Source: Nioella halotolerans (GTDB taxonomy: Bacteria; Pseudomonadota; Alphaproteobacteria; Rhodobacterales; Rhodobacteraceae). From it: DNA of 64,000 bases. This document shows, in pieces, positions 1 to 7,860 of the stretch. Position numbers and translations under genes: made by a program. Location of the stretch: contig QVQC01000053.1 of NCBI GenBank assembly GCA_003428585.1, positions 120,741 through 184,740 on the forward strand, in the 5' to 3' direction. Under the pieces are notes generated by a model. That model ran no database searches, was not told where the DNA came from, and saw only the letters and a list, made by a program, of their open reading frames with translations. How positions within the stretch are numbered: position 1 is the stretch's first letter; each line of letters opens with the position of its first letter.

Positions 1-321
1 TTTACCCAGTCGGGCACCACCGCCGCGCTGGTCGCGCGTGAACGCCCGCGGGTGCCGATCATCGCCATTACGCCGCTTGTCGGCGTCGCCCGGCGGATGA
101 GCCTGACATGGGGCACCAACTGCTACATCACCGGCGAAGTGACGCGTTTCAAGATGGCCGTCGTCTCGGCGGCGCGGGCCGCGCGGGATGCCGGCTTCGC
201 CACCGAGAACGATTTCATCGTCGTCACCGCCGGCGTGCCCTTCAACGTGCAAGGCACCACGAACATCATCCGCGTGGCCCCCTGCGACGAACGATTGATC
301 ATATCGACGGACCTTGAATGA
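1..321 (+). CDS. pyk: Pyruvate kinase, C-terminal fragment (cut by window edge)
   Basis: This is the last 106 residues of pyruvate kinase, which converts phosphoenolpyruvate and ADP to pyruvate and ATP in glycolysis. The reading frame is open from base 1. It shows the C-terminal-domain pattern TQSGTTAALVARERP, then PIIAITP and WGTNCYI, and the ending VPFNVQGTTNIIRV, all typical of the Pyk C-terminal domain. The catalytic barrel lies upstream of the window. The TGA stop overlaps the start of the next small gene (ATGA), so the two are probably co-transcribed. The in-frame GTG at base 52 is internal and not a real start. Confidence 0.93.
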   Translation, partial: FTQSGTTAALVARERPRVPIIAITPLVGVARRMSLTWGTNCYITGEVTRFKMAVVSAARAARDAGFATENDFIVVTAGVPFNVQGTTNIIRVAPCDERLIISTDLE

Positions 322-554
322 TCCTGAGCCCGGATATCCTGATTTCCCTGTCCACCCTCGTGATGCTTTTTGCCATCGCCTCGGCCCTTTCGGCCTGGTC
401 CGACGGCGATTTTCCCACCGTCGCCCTCGGCGCGCTGGCCGCAGGGGTGGGGGTGTTCGTCTACGGCTACTGGTCGCTGCCCGACCCGCAGGGCTGGCGC
501 GAGGTGCCCGATGCCTTCATCTCTGTCCTGTCACGGGTGATGGCCGGGCTGTGA
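318..554 (+). CDS. Small conserved membrane protein, function unknown
   Basis: A 78-residue protein with two hydrophobic stretches, at about residues 5-26 (ILISLSTLVMLFAIASAL) and 32-52. It is therefore probably a two-helix inner-membrane protein with a short polar C-terminal tail. Its ATG overlaps the pyk stop by 4 nt, so it is likely translationally coupled to pyruvate kinase. I do not recognise a named family. The overlap and the hydrophobic pattern support a real gene, and no function can be given. Confidence 0.7.
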   Translation: MILSPDILISLSTLVMLFAIASALSAWSDGDFPTVALGALAAGVGVFVYGYWSLPDPQGWREVPDAFISVLSRVMAGL

Positions 555-668
555 TCGCCCCTTGCCTTGGCCGCCAATAGGCGCTAAACGCCGCTTTCCA
601 ACCGGTGCGGCCGGCCCGAGTGGCATGCCGAGTCGCGCCCGAACGTAGCCAATGAACCGGAGACGAAA

Positions 669-869
669 ATGCCCAAGATGAAAACCAAGTCGGGCGCGAA
701 GAAGCGCTTCAGCGTCACGGCCACCGGCCGGATCAAGGCAGGTCAGGCCGGCAAGCGCCATGGCATGATCAAGCGGACCAACAAGTTCATCCGCAACGCG
801 CGGGGAACCACCACCCTGTCCGCCCCTGACGAGAAAATCGTCAAGGGTTACATGCCCTACGCACGCTAA
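669..869 (+). CDS. rpmI: 50S ribosomal protein L35
   Basis: A 66-residue, very basic protein matching L35 in length and in signature: [14 protein letters not shown] at the N-terminus, then GKRHGMIKR and the ending KGYMPYAR. L35 is a small late-assembly protein of the large ribosomal subunit. The start is fixed by a purine-rich ribosome binding site (ggagacgaaa) just before the ATG. rplT follows after 11 nt, the usual rpmI-rplT pairing. The infC gene that often precedes this pair in bacteria is not upstream here. Confidence 0.98.
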   Translation: MPKMKTKSGAKKRFSVTATGRIKAGQAGKRHGMIKRTNKFIRNARGTTTLSAPDEKIVKGYMPYAR

Positions 870-880
870 GGAGGCCCGAC

Positions 881-1243
881 ATGTCCCGAGTCAAAGGTGG
901 GGTCAAGACCCACGCCCGTCACCGCAAGACCATCAAGGCCGCGAAAGGTTATTACGGCGCGCGCAGCCGCAACTTCCGCACCGCGACGCAAGCCGTCGAC
1001 AAGGCCAACCAGTACGCGACCCGCGACCGCAAGAACCGCAAGCGCCAGTTCCGCGCGCTCTGGATTCAGCGCATCAACGCCGCCGTGCGCGAACACGACG
1101 ACACGCTGACCTATTCGCGCTTCATCAACGGCCTTGCCAAGGCCGGGCTGGAAGTGGACCGCAAGGTTCTGGCCGATCTCGCCGTTCATGAACCCGACGC
1201 CTTCGGCGCGATTGTCGCGCAGGCAAAGGGCGCGCTGGCGTAA
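881..1243 (+). CDS. rplT: 50S ribosomal protein L20
   Basis: A 120-residue basic protein with the L20 hallmarks: [16 protein letters not shown] at the N-terminus, then [31 protein letters not shown] and [19 protein letters not shown]20 binds 23S rRNA early in 50S assembly and in several bacteria also represses translation of its own operon. It has an aaggagg Shine-Dalgarno just before the ATG and follows rpmI by 11 nt. A strong intrinsic terminator lies about 25 nt after the stop, so rpmI-rplT form a closed unit. Confidence 0.98.
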   Translation: MSRVKGGVKTHARHRKTIKAAKGYYGARSRNFRTATQAVDKANQYATRDRKNRKRQFRALWIQRINAAVREHDDTLTYSRFINGLAKAGLEVDRKVLADLAVHEPDAFGAIVAQAKGALA

Positions 1244-1267
1244 CGCCACCCTCGCGACACCTTCAAG

Positions 1268-1299
1268 GGCCTGCCAGCACCACGCTGGCGGGCCTTTTT
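1268..1299 (+). terminator. Intrinsic terminator of rpmI-rplT
   Basis: An 11-bp stem (bases 1268-1278 pairing with 1284-1294, one G-T wobble) with a 5-nt loop is followed directly by five T residues. It sits 25 nt downstream of the rplT stop and separates the ribosomal protein pair from pheS. Confidence 0.9.
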
Positions 1300-1387
1300 C
1301 ATGCCGTCAACGCCCGGCGCCAAGCCAAGGTTGCAAACCGTGCCCCCTGCGGCTACGCCATGGCCGGACATTTCCGGGGAAGCTGAC

Positions 1388-2452
1388 ATGGACGATCTGC
1401 GCGACAAGTACCTTTCCGCCATTGCCGAGGCCAGCGACGAGGCCACGCTGGAGGCGCTGCGCCTGCAAGCCGTGGGCAAGAAGGGCGAGATCAGCCTGAA
1501 GATGCGCGAACTGGGCAAGATGACGCCCGAGGAACGGCAGGTCGCGGGGCCGAAGCTCAACGCCCTTAAGGACGAGGTGAACGCCGCGCTGGCCGCGAAG
1601 AAGGCGGCGCTGGCCGATGCCGCGCTGGATGAACGCCTGCGCGCCGAATGGCTCGACGTGACGCTGCCCGCCCGCCCCCGCCGTCAGGGCACGATCCACC
1701 CGGTTAGCCGGGTGATGGAGGAGGTCACGGCGCTCTTCGCCGATATGGGCTTTGCCGTCGCGGAAGGCCCGCAGATCGAAACCGACTGGTACAATTTCGA
1801 CGCGCTCAACATCCCCGGCCACCACCCCGCACGGGCCGAGATGGACACGTTCTATACGCATCGCGCGAAGGGCGACGATCGCCCGCCCCACGTGCTGCGC
1901 ACCCATACCAGCCCGGTGCAGATCCGCTACATGGAGAACCATGGCGCGCCGTGCCGCATCATCTCGCCGGGGCGGGTCTACCGGGCGGATTACGACCAGA
2001 CGCACACGCCGATGTTCAACCAGGTGGAGGGGCTGGCCATCGACCGCGACATTTCCATGGCGAACCTGAAATGGGTGCTGGAGGAGTTCTTCTCCGCCTA
2101 TTTCGGCGCCAAGGTCAAGACGCGCTTCCGCGCCTCGCATTTCCCCTTCACCGAACCCTCGGCGGAGGTCGACATCCAGTGCGCCTTCGAAGGCGGCACC
2201 GTGAAGGTGGGCGAAGGCGACGACTGGCTGGAGGTGCTGGGGTCGGGCATGGTCCACCCCAAGGTGCTGGAGGCCGGCGGCATCGACCCGGCCCAGTGGC
2301 AGGGCTTCGCCTTCGGCATGGGCATCGACCGGATCGCCATGCTGAAATACGGCATCCCCGATCTGCGCGCGTTCTTCGAGTCAGATTTGCGGTGGTTGCG
2401 GCACTACGGGTTCAGCGCGCTGGATGTACCGGCGGTGCATTCGGGGGTGTGA
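1388..2452 (+). CDS. pheS: Phenylalanine-tRNA ligase alpha subunit
   Basis: The 354-residue alpha subunit of the alpha2-beta2 phenylalanyl-tRNA synthetase, which charges tRNA-Phe. The N-terminal ~90 residues form the helical tRNA-binding arm. The class II catalytic core follows, with [23 protein letters not shown], the motif 2 segment [20 protein letters not shown], and the motif 3 segment [18 protein letters not shown] near the end. I chose the ATG at 1388 because the protein then starts MDDLRDKY as in relatives and has a gggga purine stretch upstream. The longer open frame back to 1301 runs into the terminator. The beta subunit gene lies 2.2 kb downstream instead of adjacent. Confidence 0.97.
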   Translation: MDDLRDKYLSAIAEASDEATLEALRLQAVGKKGEISLKMRELGKMTPEERQVAGPKLNALKDEVNAALAAKKAALADAALDERLRAEWLDVTLPARPRRQGTIHPVSRVMEEVTALFADMGFAVAEGPQIETDWYNFDALNIPGHHPARAEMDTFYTHRAKGDDRPPHVLRTHTSPVQIRYMENHGAPCRIISPGRVYRADYDQTHTPMFNQVEGLAIDRDISMANLKWVLEEFFSAYFGAKVKTRFRASHFPFTEPSAEVDIQCAFEGGTVKVGEGDDWLEVLGSGMVHPKVLEAGGIDPAQWQGFAFGMGIDRIAMLKYGIPDLRAFFESDLRWLRHYGFSALDVPAVHSGV

Positions 2453-2714
2453 GCGTATGTGTCACATCCCGTGTGATTGAGGCGTATGGTGGATTTCATC
2501 GCGTCGACTATCGTGCGCCCCCAACTGCGAAGCAGGAACAAGCGCAAAGGTTTTTCGGGACCCGAATGCGTCCTGCCGAGTTCTTGAACGTTGATCTGGA
2601 TGATTCCGCACCGACCTCTACGGCAAATATACAATATAGCTCCGCTTGTGTTTAAAAGTTAGGGGGCGTTAAGTCAGAGGATCGAGGACCTGCGGCAGAT
2701 GTTGAGCGCCCCCG
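2453..2714. other. Gap between pheS and the GIY-YIG gene, possible gene remnant
   Basis: No confident gene is present. One plus-strand frame stays open from a GTG at 2473 to TAA at 2653-2655 and would give a 60-residue, protein-like but unrecognised peptide with no ribosome binding site. GC content is visibly lower than in the flanking genes. A short inverted repeat TCACA-TCCCG-TGTGA lies at 2462-2476. It belongs to a 26-base sequence (2460-2485) that recurs with 20 of 26 matches at 3064-3089, beyond the GIY-YIG gene. Confidence 0.35.
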
Positions 2715-3062
2715 ATGCAAAGTGCGGAGGTGGTGGCCGTGGTGCTTATCCGAGATCGCAAATTTCAGTTCGTGGTCTATAAGATCACGTTTCCGAACGG
2801 AAAAATCTACATTGGCAAAGACATTGGCCACAACGGCCACACGATCCGCTATTTTGGCAGTTGGGACGCCGCGCGGGTCGAAGCGGACTTTACGAAAGAC
2901 GAGCTGCGCGACTTCACGCTACGCCGAGAAATTCTTTTCGAGAGCGGCGACAAGGCCGAGGTTGGCCGCCGCGAGATGGAGTTGATCGTGAAGCTGGAAG
3001 CGAATAATCCTGCCAAAGGCTATAACCGTGTTCCGAAGTTTCGCCCGGCACCGGATCAATAG
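2715..3062 (+). CDS. Orphan GIY-YIG domain protein (putative nuclease)
   Basis: A protein of up to 115 residues with a GIY-YIG nuclease-like core. VVYKITFPNGKIYIG (residues 20-34) supplies the degenerate GIY half (VYKI) and the intact YIG half. R45 in HTIRYFG and E89 in RREMELI are in suitable places for the catalytic Arg and Glu, and the ending NPAKGYNRV fits the family. GIY-YIG domains cut DNA in homing endonucleases, restriction enzymes and repair nucleases. Here the domain stands alone. A GTG at 2739, 8 nt after a GGAGG, may be the true start. Base composition is less GC-rich than its neighbours, and it interrupts the pheS-pheT region, so acquisition by transfer is plausible. Confidence 0.65.
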   Translation: MQSAEVVAVVLIRDRKFQFVVYKITFPNGKIYIGKDIGHNGHTIRYFGSWDAARVEADFTKDELRDFTLRREILFESGDKAEVGRREMELIVKLEANNPAKGYNRVPKFRPAPDQ

Positions 3063-3107
3063 CTGTCACATTCCGCGGAATCAAGGCGTGCTTGCACGCC
3101 GCCGCGC

Positions 3108-3410
3108 ATCGCCGGGCCGCCCCCCGGCACGGCGATTTGGCTATCACAAGCGCGCCGCCCCAATCCCTCGCGGACCTGGCCACCATAAACCGCGCCGCTC
3201 CACCGCAGGATCGCCGCACCGCGGCCCGTCGAGGCACGGGCCCGACCGACCGCCCCAATAGCGCCAACGCCGCCTCGCAAGCGCCAGACCGCCCCGGCCC
3301 GGTGATCCGGCTGCCACAAGCGCCCCGCCCCGATCCTTCACGGACCTGGCCACCATAAAGCGTCCCACCCCGCCGCAGGATCGCCGCACCGCGGCCCGTC
3401 GAGGCACGGC
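3108..3410. repeat. Two imperfect tandem copies, 170-base period
   Basis: Copy 1 (about 3108-3240) and copy 2 (about 3278-3410) align at an offset of exactly 170 bases. Both contain CGGACCTGGCCACCATAAA (3171 and 3341), then AGGATCGCCGCACCGCGG and CCCGTCGAGGCACGG. The first halves of the units are diverged but alignable. No conserved reading frame explains the similarity. It looks like a duplicated non-coding unit, perhaps a decayed repeat element. Confidence 0.75.
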
Positions 3411-3427
3411 TCCGCACCACCGGCCAT

Positions 3428-3495
3428 GGTGGGCAAACTGCCCACCCTACAAGGGATGATCCGGGCCGTCCGTAGGGTGGGCAGTTCTGCCCACC
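3428..3495. repeat. REP-like inverted repeat, GTAGGGTGGGC family
   Basis: The left arm at 3428-3450 and right arm at 3472-3495 are reverse complements apart from one inserted base, separated by 21 nt. Each arm is itself partly self-complementary (GGGC-AAACT-GCCC and GGGCA-GTTC-TGCCC). The core GTAGGGTGGGC(A) resembles a very common intergenic repeat in many proteobacteria. It lies just beyond the 3' end of the leftward nitrilase-family gene, where it could act as a transcript end or mRNA stabiliser. Confidence 0.75.
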
Positions 3496-3503
3496 GTCCC
3501 CCC

Positions 3504-4379
3504 TCACCCGTCCTCCCGAATGATATCCGGCACGCCCAAGCGCTCGATCAGCCGGTCGGTCTCGCGTTCCACCAGCCCAAGGTTGCTGTCGCGCACCGTG
3601 GGCAGCAGCGCGCGGGCCTTGCGCACCTGCGCGTAATCCACCTCTGCCGTGATCATCTCCGGCCCCTCGCCGGCCACCGCCAGCGGCTTGCCGAACGCGT
3701 CGAGGATCCGCGAGCCGCCCCAGAAGGTCAGGTCGCCCTCGACGCCCACCCGGTTCACCATGACCGAGGGCGCGCCGTACATCATCGAGTAGAAATGCAT
3801 CGTCGCCGCCCACCCGGCGGGGTTGTCGAAGGCCTCGCCCACCGCCTCCACCCCGGAACTGATGGGCGAGACCAGCAGCGTCGCGCCATGCAGGAACGCC
3901 AGGTGCGTCAGCGCCGGGTTCCACAGGTCGGCGCAGATCAGCAGGCCAAGCCGCCAGTCGACGTCGATCTCGTGGGTGTCCACGAACCGGCCCTGCGCGT
4001 AGTATTTCGTTTCGATCAGCTTACCGTAGGAGGGCAGGTTGATCTTGCGGTGGATGTAGATGAGCTTGCCGTTCTTGTAGACCCCGGCGGAATTGTAGAA
4101 CTGCGCCGCCGGGCCTTCCTCGACGAAGCCCACGACAAGGATCATGTCGCCCGCCGCGCGCGACAGGGCCATCAGCCGGGGATCCCGGCTGTTCATCGTG
4201 ATCTCCAGCAGGTCCTCGGCGCCGTAATGGCCGACCAGCGACAGTTCCGGGAAAACCAGCAGGTCGGCACCCGCCTTCGCGGCCTCCGCGACCCAGCCGT
4301 GATGGGTGTCGAAATTGACGTCGAGGGCGCCGGTGGCACTGGCGAATTGCGCGGCGGCAAGGGTCAGGGTGCGGGGCAT
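3504..4379 (-). CDS. Carbon-nitrogen hydrolase (nitrilase superfamily)
   Basis: A 291-residue enzyme with the complete nitrilase-superfamily catalytic triad: E45 in FPELSLVGH, K112 in HRKINLP and C149 in LLICADLWNP. The superfamily hydrolyses amides or nitriles through a cysteine thioester. The substrate cannot be read from sequence, though the spacing is like that of amidase or NAD-synthetase-glutaminase-type members. The start MPRTLTLAAAQF is chosen because AAAQ is the typical first beta strand and a ggagg precedes it. The gene is single and leftward, between pheS and pheT, which point the other way. Confidence 0.88.
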   Translation of the reverse strand: MPRTLTLAAAQFASATGALDVNFDTHHGWVAEAAKAGADLLVFPELSLVGHYGAEDLLEITMNSRDPRLMALSRAAGDMILVVGFVEEGPAAQFYNSAGVYKNGKLIYIHRKINLPSYGKLIETKYYAQGRFVDTHEIDVDWRLGLLICADLWNPALTHLAFLHGATLLVSPISSGVEAVGEAFDNPAGWAATMHFYSMMYGAPSVMVNRVGVEGDLTFWGGSRILDAFGKPLAVAGEGPEMITAEVDYAQVRKARALLPTVRDSNLGLVERETDRLIERLGVPDIIREDG

Positions 4380-4485
4380 GGGCGGTCCTCCCTCCGGGGC
4401 TGTCGCGGCCGGTCTGACACGGCTTGCGCGGTGACGCCAGCCCCGGAACCGGCCCGACCGCGGCCTCGCCCGGCGGGCATCTTGT

Positions 4486-4540
4486 CTGCACGGGGGGTGT
4501 ACAGGGGGTGTACGGCCGGTGCACGAGGGACACCCCCCAA
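4486..4540. repeat. GTGTAC/GGTGCACGAGG intergenic repeat, copy 1
   Basis: The sequence TGTCTGCACG, two GGGGGTGTAC words, then GGTGCACGAGGG and a C-run lies upstream of pheT. The same blocks occur on the opposite strand at about 42351-42400, next to sdhB. No reading frame is shared, so this is a dispersed non-coding element of unknown role. Confidence 0.5.
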
Positions 4541-4626
4541 TTTCGGCGCTGTGCGCGCGCCCCGCTTCCATTCCGCGGGCAACTGCGCTAAGCGCGACCG
4601 GGCACGAGACGCGAGGGACAAAGACG

Positions 4627-7047
4627 ATGAAATTCACCCTTTCCTGGTTGAAGGACCATCTGGAAACCGACGCTTCGCTGGAGGAAATCTGCGAGGTTCT
4701 CAACGATATCGGGCTGGAGGTCGAGGCGGTCGAGGACCGTGCCGCGCGTCTGAAGGATTTCACCATCGGCAAAGTCCTGAAAGCCGAGCAGCACCCCGAC
4801 GCCGACCGCCTGCGCGTCTGCCAGGTAGCGACCGACGAGGGCGAGAAGCAGATCATCTGCGGCGCCCCGAACGCGCGCGAGGGCATCACGGTTGTTGTCG
4901 CTAAACCAGGGGTTTACGTGCCCGGCATCGACACCACGATCGGTGTGGGCAAGATCCGCGGGGTCGAGAGTTTCGGCATGATGGCCTCGGAACGAGAGAT
5001 GGAACTGTCGGACGAACATGACGGCATCATCGAATTGCCCTCCGGCGCGGTCGGCGAGCGGTTCACCGACTGGCTGGCAGTGCACGATCCCGCCAAGGTC
5101 GACCCGGTGATCGAGATCGCCATCACCCCCAACCGGCAGGACGCGCTCGGCGTGCGCGGGGTGGCGCGCGATCTGGCCGCGCGCGGCCTCGGCACCCTCA
5201 AACCGCTGGACGATCAGGTGGTTGTCGGCAGCTTCCCAAGCCCGATCAGCGTCGCCATCGACGACGACACACGCAACGATTGCCCCCATTTCACCGGCCG
5301 CGTGATCCGCGGCGTGACAAACGGTCCCTCGCCGCAATGGTTGCAGGACCGGCTGCGCGCGATTGGCCTGCGCCCGATCTCGGCGCTGGTCGATGTCACC
5401 AATTTCTTCACCTACGACCAGAACCGCCCGCTGCACGTGTTCGATGCCGACAAGGTCACCGGCGACCTGCGGGTGCACCGCGCGGGCGGTGGCGAGGCGC
5501 TGACCGCGCTGGACGACAAGGACTACACGCTGTCGGCGGGGCAGATCGCGATTTCCGACGACAGCGGCGTCGAAAGCATCGCCGGGATCATGGGCGGCGC
5601 GCCGACGGGCTGCACCGGGGAAACGGTCAACGTCTTTCTGGAAAGCGCCTACTGGGATCCGGTCCGCACCGCCTATACCGGCCGCGATCTGAAGATCCAT
5701 TCCGACGCGCGCTACCGGTTCGAACGCGGCGTTGACCCGGACTACACGCTGCCGGGGCTGGAAGCGGCCACCAAGATGATCCTCGACCTGTGCGGCGGCG
5801 AGGCGTCGGAGGTGGTGGAGGCCGGCGCGGCCCTGCGGACCGCGCGCAGCTACAGCCTCGATACCGCGCGGGTGATCAGCCTTGTCGGCATGGAGATCCC
5901 CAAAGAGGAACAGGTGCGCATCCTGACCGCGCTCGGCTTCTCGGCGACCGGCGCGGGCGAGACGCTGGAGGTCTGGGTGCCGTCGTGGCGGCGCGACGTG
6001 CAGGGCGAGGCGGACCTCGTGGAAGAGGTGGCGCGCATGGCCTCGCTCACCAAGCTGGAACCGCAACCGCTGCGCCGCCCGAAACCGGGCGTGCCGGCCC
6101 CGGTCCTGACCCCGATGCAGCAACGCGAAGGCGCGGCGCGGCGCACGGTGGCGGCACTCGGCTACAATGAATGCGTGACCTACAGTTTCATCGACAAGGC
6201 GGCGGCGGCGCTTTTCGGCGGCGGCGATGATGCGGTGATGCTGGAAAACCCGATTTCCAGCGAAATGAGCCATATGCGCCCCGGGCTGTTGCCGGGCCTC
6301 TTGCAGGCCGCCGCTCGCAATCAGGCGCGCGGTTTCATGGATCTTGCCCTGTTCGAGGTGGGCGCGGCCTTTCACGGCGGCGAACCGGGCGAGCAACACC
6401 TGCAGGTCGCGGGCCTCCTCGTCGGCCACAGCGGGCCACGCGACCCGCATGGCGACCGGCGCCCGGTGGATGTCTTCGACGTGAAGGCCGATGCCGAGGC
6501 GGTGCTTGGCGCCATGGGCGCGCCAGCCAAGGTGCAGATTCTGCGCGGCGGCGATGCGTGGTGGCATCCGGGTCGGCACGGGCGGATCTGCCTCGGGCCG
6601 AAAAAGGTGCTCGGCGTGTTCGGCGAATTGCATCCGAAAGTGCTGTCCGCGCTCGACGTGAAGGGGCCGGCCATGGGCTTCACGCTGTTCCCCGAGGTAA
6701 TCCCGCTGCCGCGCAGGCAGGGGGCCAGCCGGGGCGCGCTGGAGATGAGCGACCTGCAGGCGGTGGAACGGGATTTCGCCTTCGTGGTCGATGCCTGGGT
6801 GGAGGCGGTGACGCTGGCCAATGCCGCCGCCGGGGCGGACAAGACGCTGATCGAACAGGTGCGCATCTTCGACGCGTTTTCCGGCGATAAAGCCGAGGCG
6901 CAGATGGGCGCGGGCAAGAAATCCGTCGCCCTGACCGTTCGGTTGCAGCCGCGCGAGAAGACCCTGACGGAGGAGGAGATCGATGCCGTAGGGGCAAAGA
7001 TCGTTGAGAAGGTGGGCAAGGCAACCGGTGGCACGCTGCGCGGGTGA
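4627..7047 (+). CDS. pheT: Phenylalanine-tRNA ligase beta subunit
   Basis: The 806-residue beta subunit of phenylalanyl-tRNA synthetase, matching the usual ~800 residues. It starts MKFTLSWLKDHLETD. A tRNA-binding OB-fold domain follows at about residues 40-150 (KVLKAEQHPDADRLRVCQV), then the B3/B4 editing domain, B5, the catalytically inactive class II-like core, and a C-terminal FDX-ACB anticodon-binding domain (about 710-806, with LQAVERDFAFVVD at its start). The ATG at 4627 has gaggga upstream, and the longer frame would run into the repeat region. It is separated from pheS by 2.2 kb containing two unrelated genes. Confidence 0.97.
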   Translation: MKFTLSWLKDHLETDASLEEICEVLNDIGLEVEAVEDRAARLKDFTIGKVLKAEQHPDADRLRVCQVATDEGEKQIICGAPNAREGITVVVAKPGVYVPGIDTTIGVGKIRGVESFGMMASEREMELSDEHDGIIELPSGAVGERFTDWLAVHDPAKVDPVIEIAITPNRQDALGVRGVARDLAARGLGTLKPLDDQVVVGSFPSPISVAIDDDTRNDCPHFTGRVIRGVTNGPSPQWLQDRLRAIGLRPISALVDVTNFFTYDQNRPLHVFDADKVTGDLRVHRAGGGEALTALDDKDYTLSAGQIAISDDSGVESIAGIMGGAPTGCTGETVNVFLESAYWDPVRTAYTGRDLKIHSDARYRFERGVDPDYTLPGLEAATKMILDLCGGEASEVVEAGAALRTARSYSLDTARVISLVGMEIPKEEQVRILTALGFSATGAGETLEVWVPSWRRDVQGEADLVEEVARMASLTKLEPQPLRRPKPGVPAPVLTPMQQREGAARRTVAALGYNECVTYSFIDKAAAALFGGGDDAVMLENPISSEMSHMRPGLLPGLLQAAARNQARGFMDLALFEVGAAFHGGEPGEQHLQVAGLLVGHSGPRDPHGDRRPVDVFDVKADAEAVLGAMGAPAKVQILRGGDAWWHPGRHGRICLGPKKVLGVFGELHPKVLSALDVKGPAMGFTLFPEVIPLPRRQGASRGALEMSDLQAVERDFAFVVDAWVEAVTLANAAAGADKTLIEQVRIFDAFSGDKAEAQMGAGKKSVALTVRLQPREKTLTEEEIDAVGAKIVEKVGKATGGTLRG

Positions 7048-7145
7048 AAAGCCCGGCGCGGCCTGTGCCGTGCCGATCCGGGCGGTCCTTTCGCCCCGGC
7101 AGCGCGGCCGGGCCGCATCGACCAGGGCGATCTGCGCGGGGACAC

Positions 7146-7217
7146 AGGGGAAAGGGGGCGCTGCCCCCGTCGCCTTGCAAGCGGCCCCCGCGGGAGTTTG
7201 GCCAAGATGAATGGGGC
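7146..7217. repeat. Dispersed Rhodobacteraceae-type intergenic element, copy A
   Basis: A GGGGGC-GCT-GCCCCC hairpin (7154-7168) is followed by CCCCCGCGGGAGTTTGGCCA and AGATGAA. The reverse complement contains CATCTTGGCCAAACTCCCGC, which matches the CTTCTTGG-CCAAATACTCC element found at 34267, 42404 and 63921. It fills most of the pheT to phosphatase gap. Confidence 0.6.
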
Positions 7218-7223
7218 AGGCGC

Positions 7224-7802
7224 ATGACGGTCTGGCATTGGGTCCGGCACGGGCCAACGCATGAGACATCCTTTGTCGGGTGGCGCGACGTTCCCGCCGA
7301 CCTGTCGGACGGCGCGGCGCTTGTGCGGCTCGATGCGGCGCTGCCGCGCCCGGCGCTTCTGGTGTCCTCGGACCTTGTGCGCGCGTCGGCCACGGCGGAT
7401 CGGCTGGCGGCGGGGCGCGACAGGCTGGACCCCGTGCCCGGCATTCGAGAGTTCGATTTCGGAGACTGGGACGGGTTGCATTTCACCGAGGTCGCGGAAC
7501 GCGACCCGGCGCTCAGCCGACGCTACTGGGAAAGCCCCGGTGACGTCGCGCCGCCGCAGGGCGAAAGCTGGAACACCGCTGCGGCACGGGTGGCCACGTT
7601 CGTCGATGCCACGAACGCGGCGCACCCCGAGGCGCACGTGATCGCGGTGGCGCATTTCGGCGTGATCCTGACGCAGGTGCAGCGCGCGGCGGGCTGCAGC
7701 GCAGCAGAAGCGCTGTCGCACCGGATCGAGCCGCTATCGGTCACCCGGCTGGTGCACGAGGCGGGCCGCTGGCGGGTCGAGGCGATCAATCACCGACCTT
7801 GA
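7224..7802 (+). CDS. Histidine phosphatase family protein (phosphoglycerate mutase-like)
   Basis: A 192-residue member of the histidine phosphatase superfamily. The catalytic motif is R8-H9-G10 (VRHGPT), the acid is in GIREFDFGDWDG (E76) and the second histidine is H144 in VAVAHFG. Members remove phosphate from small molecules or proteins through a phosphohistidine. Length and motifs resemble CobC (alpha-ribazole phosphatase)-type enzymes, but the sequence does not settle the substrate and no cobalamin genes are near. The start at 7224 places the RHG motif eight residues from the N-terminus, as is usual. It follows a dispersed repeat, so it may have its own promoter. Confidence 0.88.
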   Translation: MTVWHWVRHGPTHETSFVGWRDVPADLSDGAALVRLDAALPRPALLVSSDLVRASATADRLAAGRDRLDPVPGIREFDFGDWDGLHFTEVAERDPALSRRYWESPGDVAPPQGESWNTAAARVATFVDATNAAHPEAHVIAVAHFGVILTQVQRAAGCSAAEALSHRIEPLSVTRLVHEAGRWRVEAINHRP

Positions 7803-7860
7803 TACGTGGCGTCAGCGTTTGGCATTGGACAGGCCGTGCGCGGCGGGTATGAGTGCGTGC

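Larger units (their letters stand above)
3063..3503. other. Repeat-rich non-coding region
   Basis: This 441-base stretch has no supportable gene. It holds, in order, a 12-bp perfect palindrome ATTCCGCGGAAT (3070-3081), two imperfect tandem copies of a GC-rich unit about 130 bases long at a 170-base period, and a large hairpin made of two inverted GGGTGGGC-type arms. Several frames are open only because of the high GC content. Confidence 0.7.

Noticed and set aside
1244-1387. Phenylalanine attenuator or T-box before pheS
   Set aside because: I found no Phe-rich leader frame and no T-box sequence. Only the rplT terminator is visible.
2404-2634. Minus-strand 76-codon frame after pheS
   Set aside because: It overlaps the pheS 3' end and has no ribosome binding site or recognisable domain. 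The composition is mixed and no support was found.
3063-3503. Possible CRISPR-like array because of regular repeats
   Set aside because: There are only two long imperfect copies at 170-base period, no short identical repeats with unique spacers, and no cas genes nearby.
4588-7269. Minus-strand open frame of 893 codons
   Set aside because: It is antisense to pheT with shadow-type composition. PheT is unambiguous on the plus strand.
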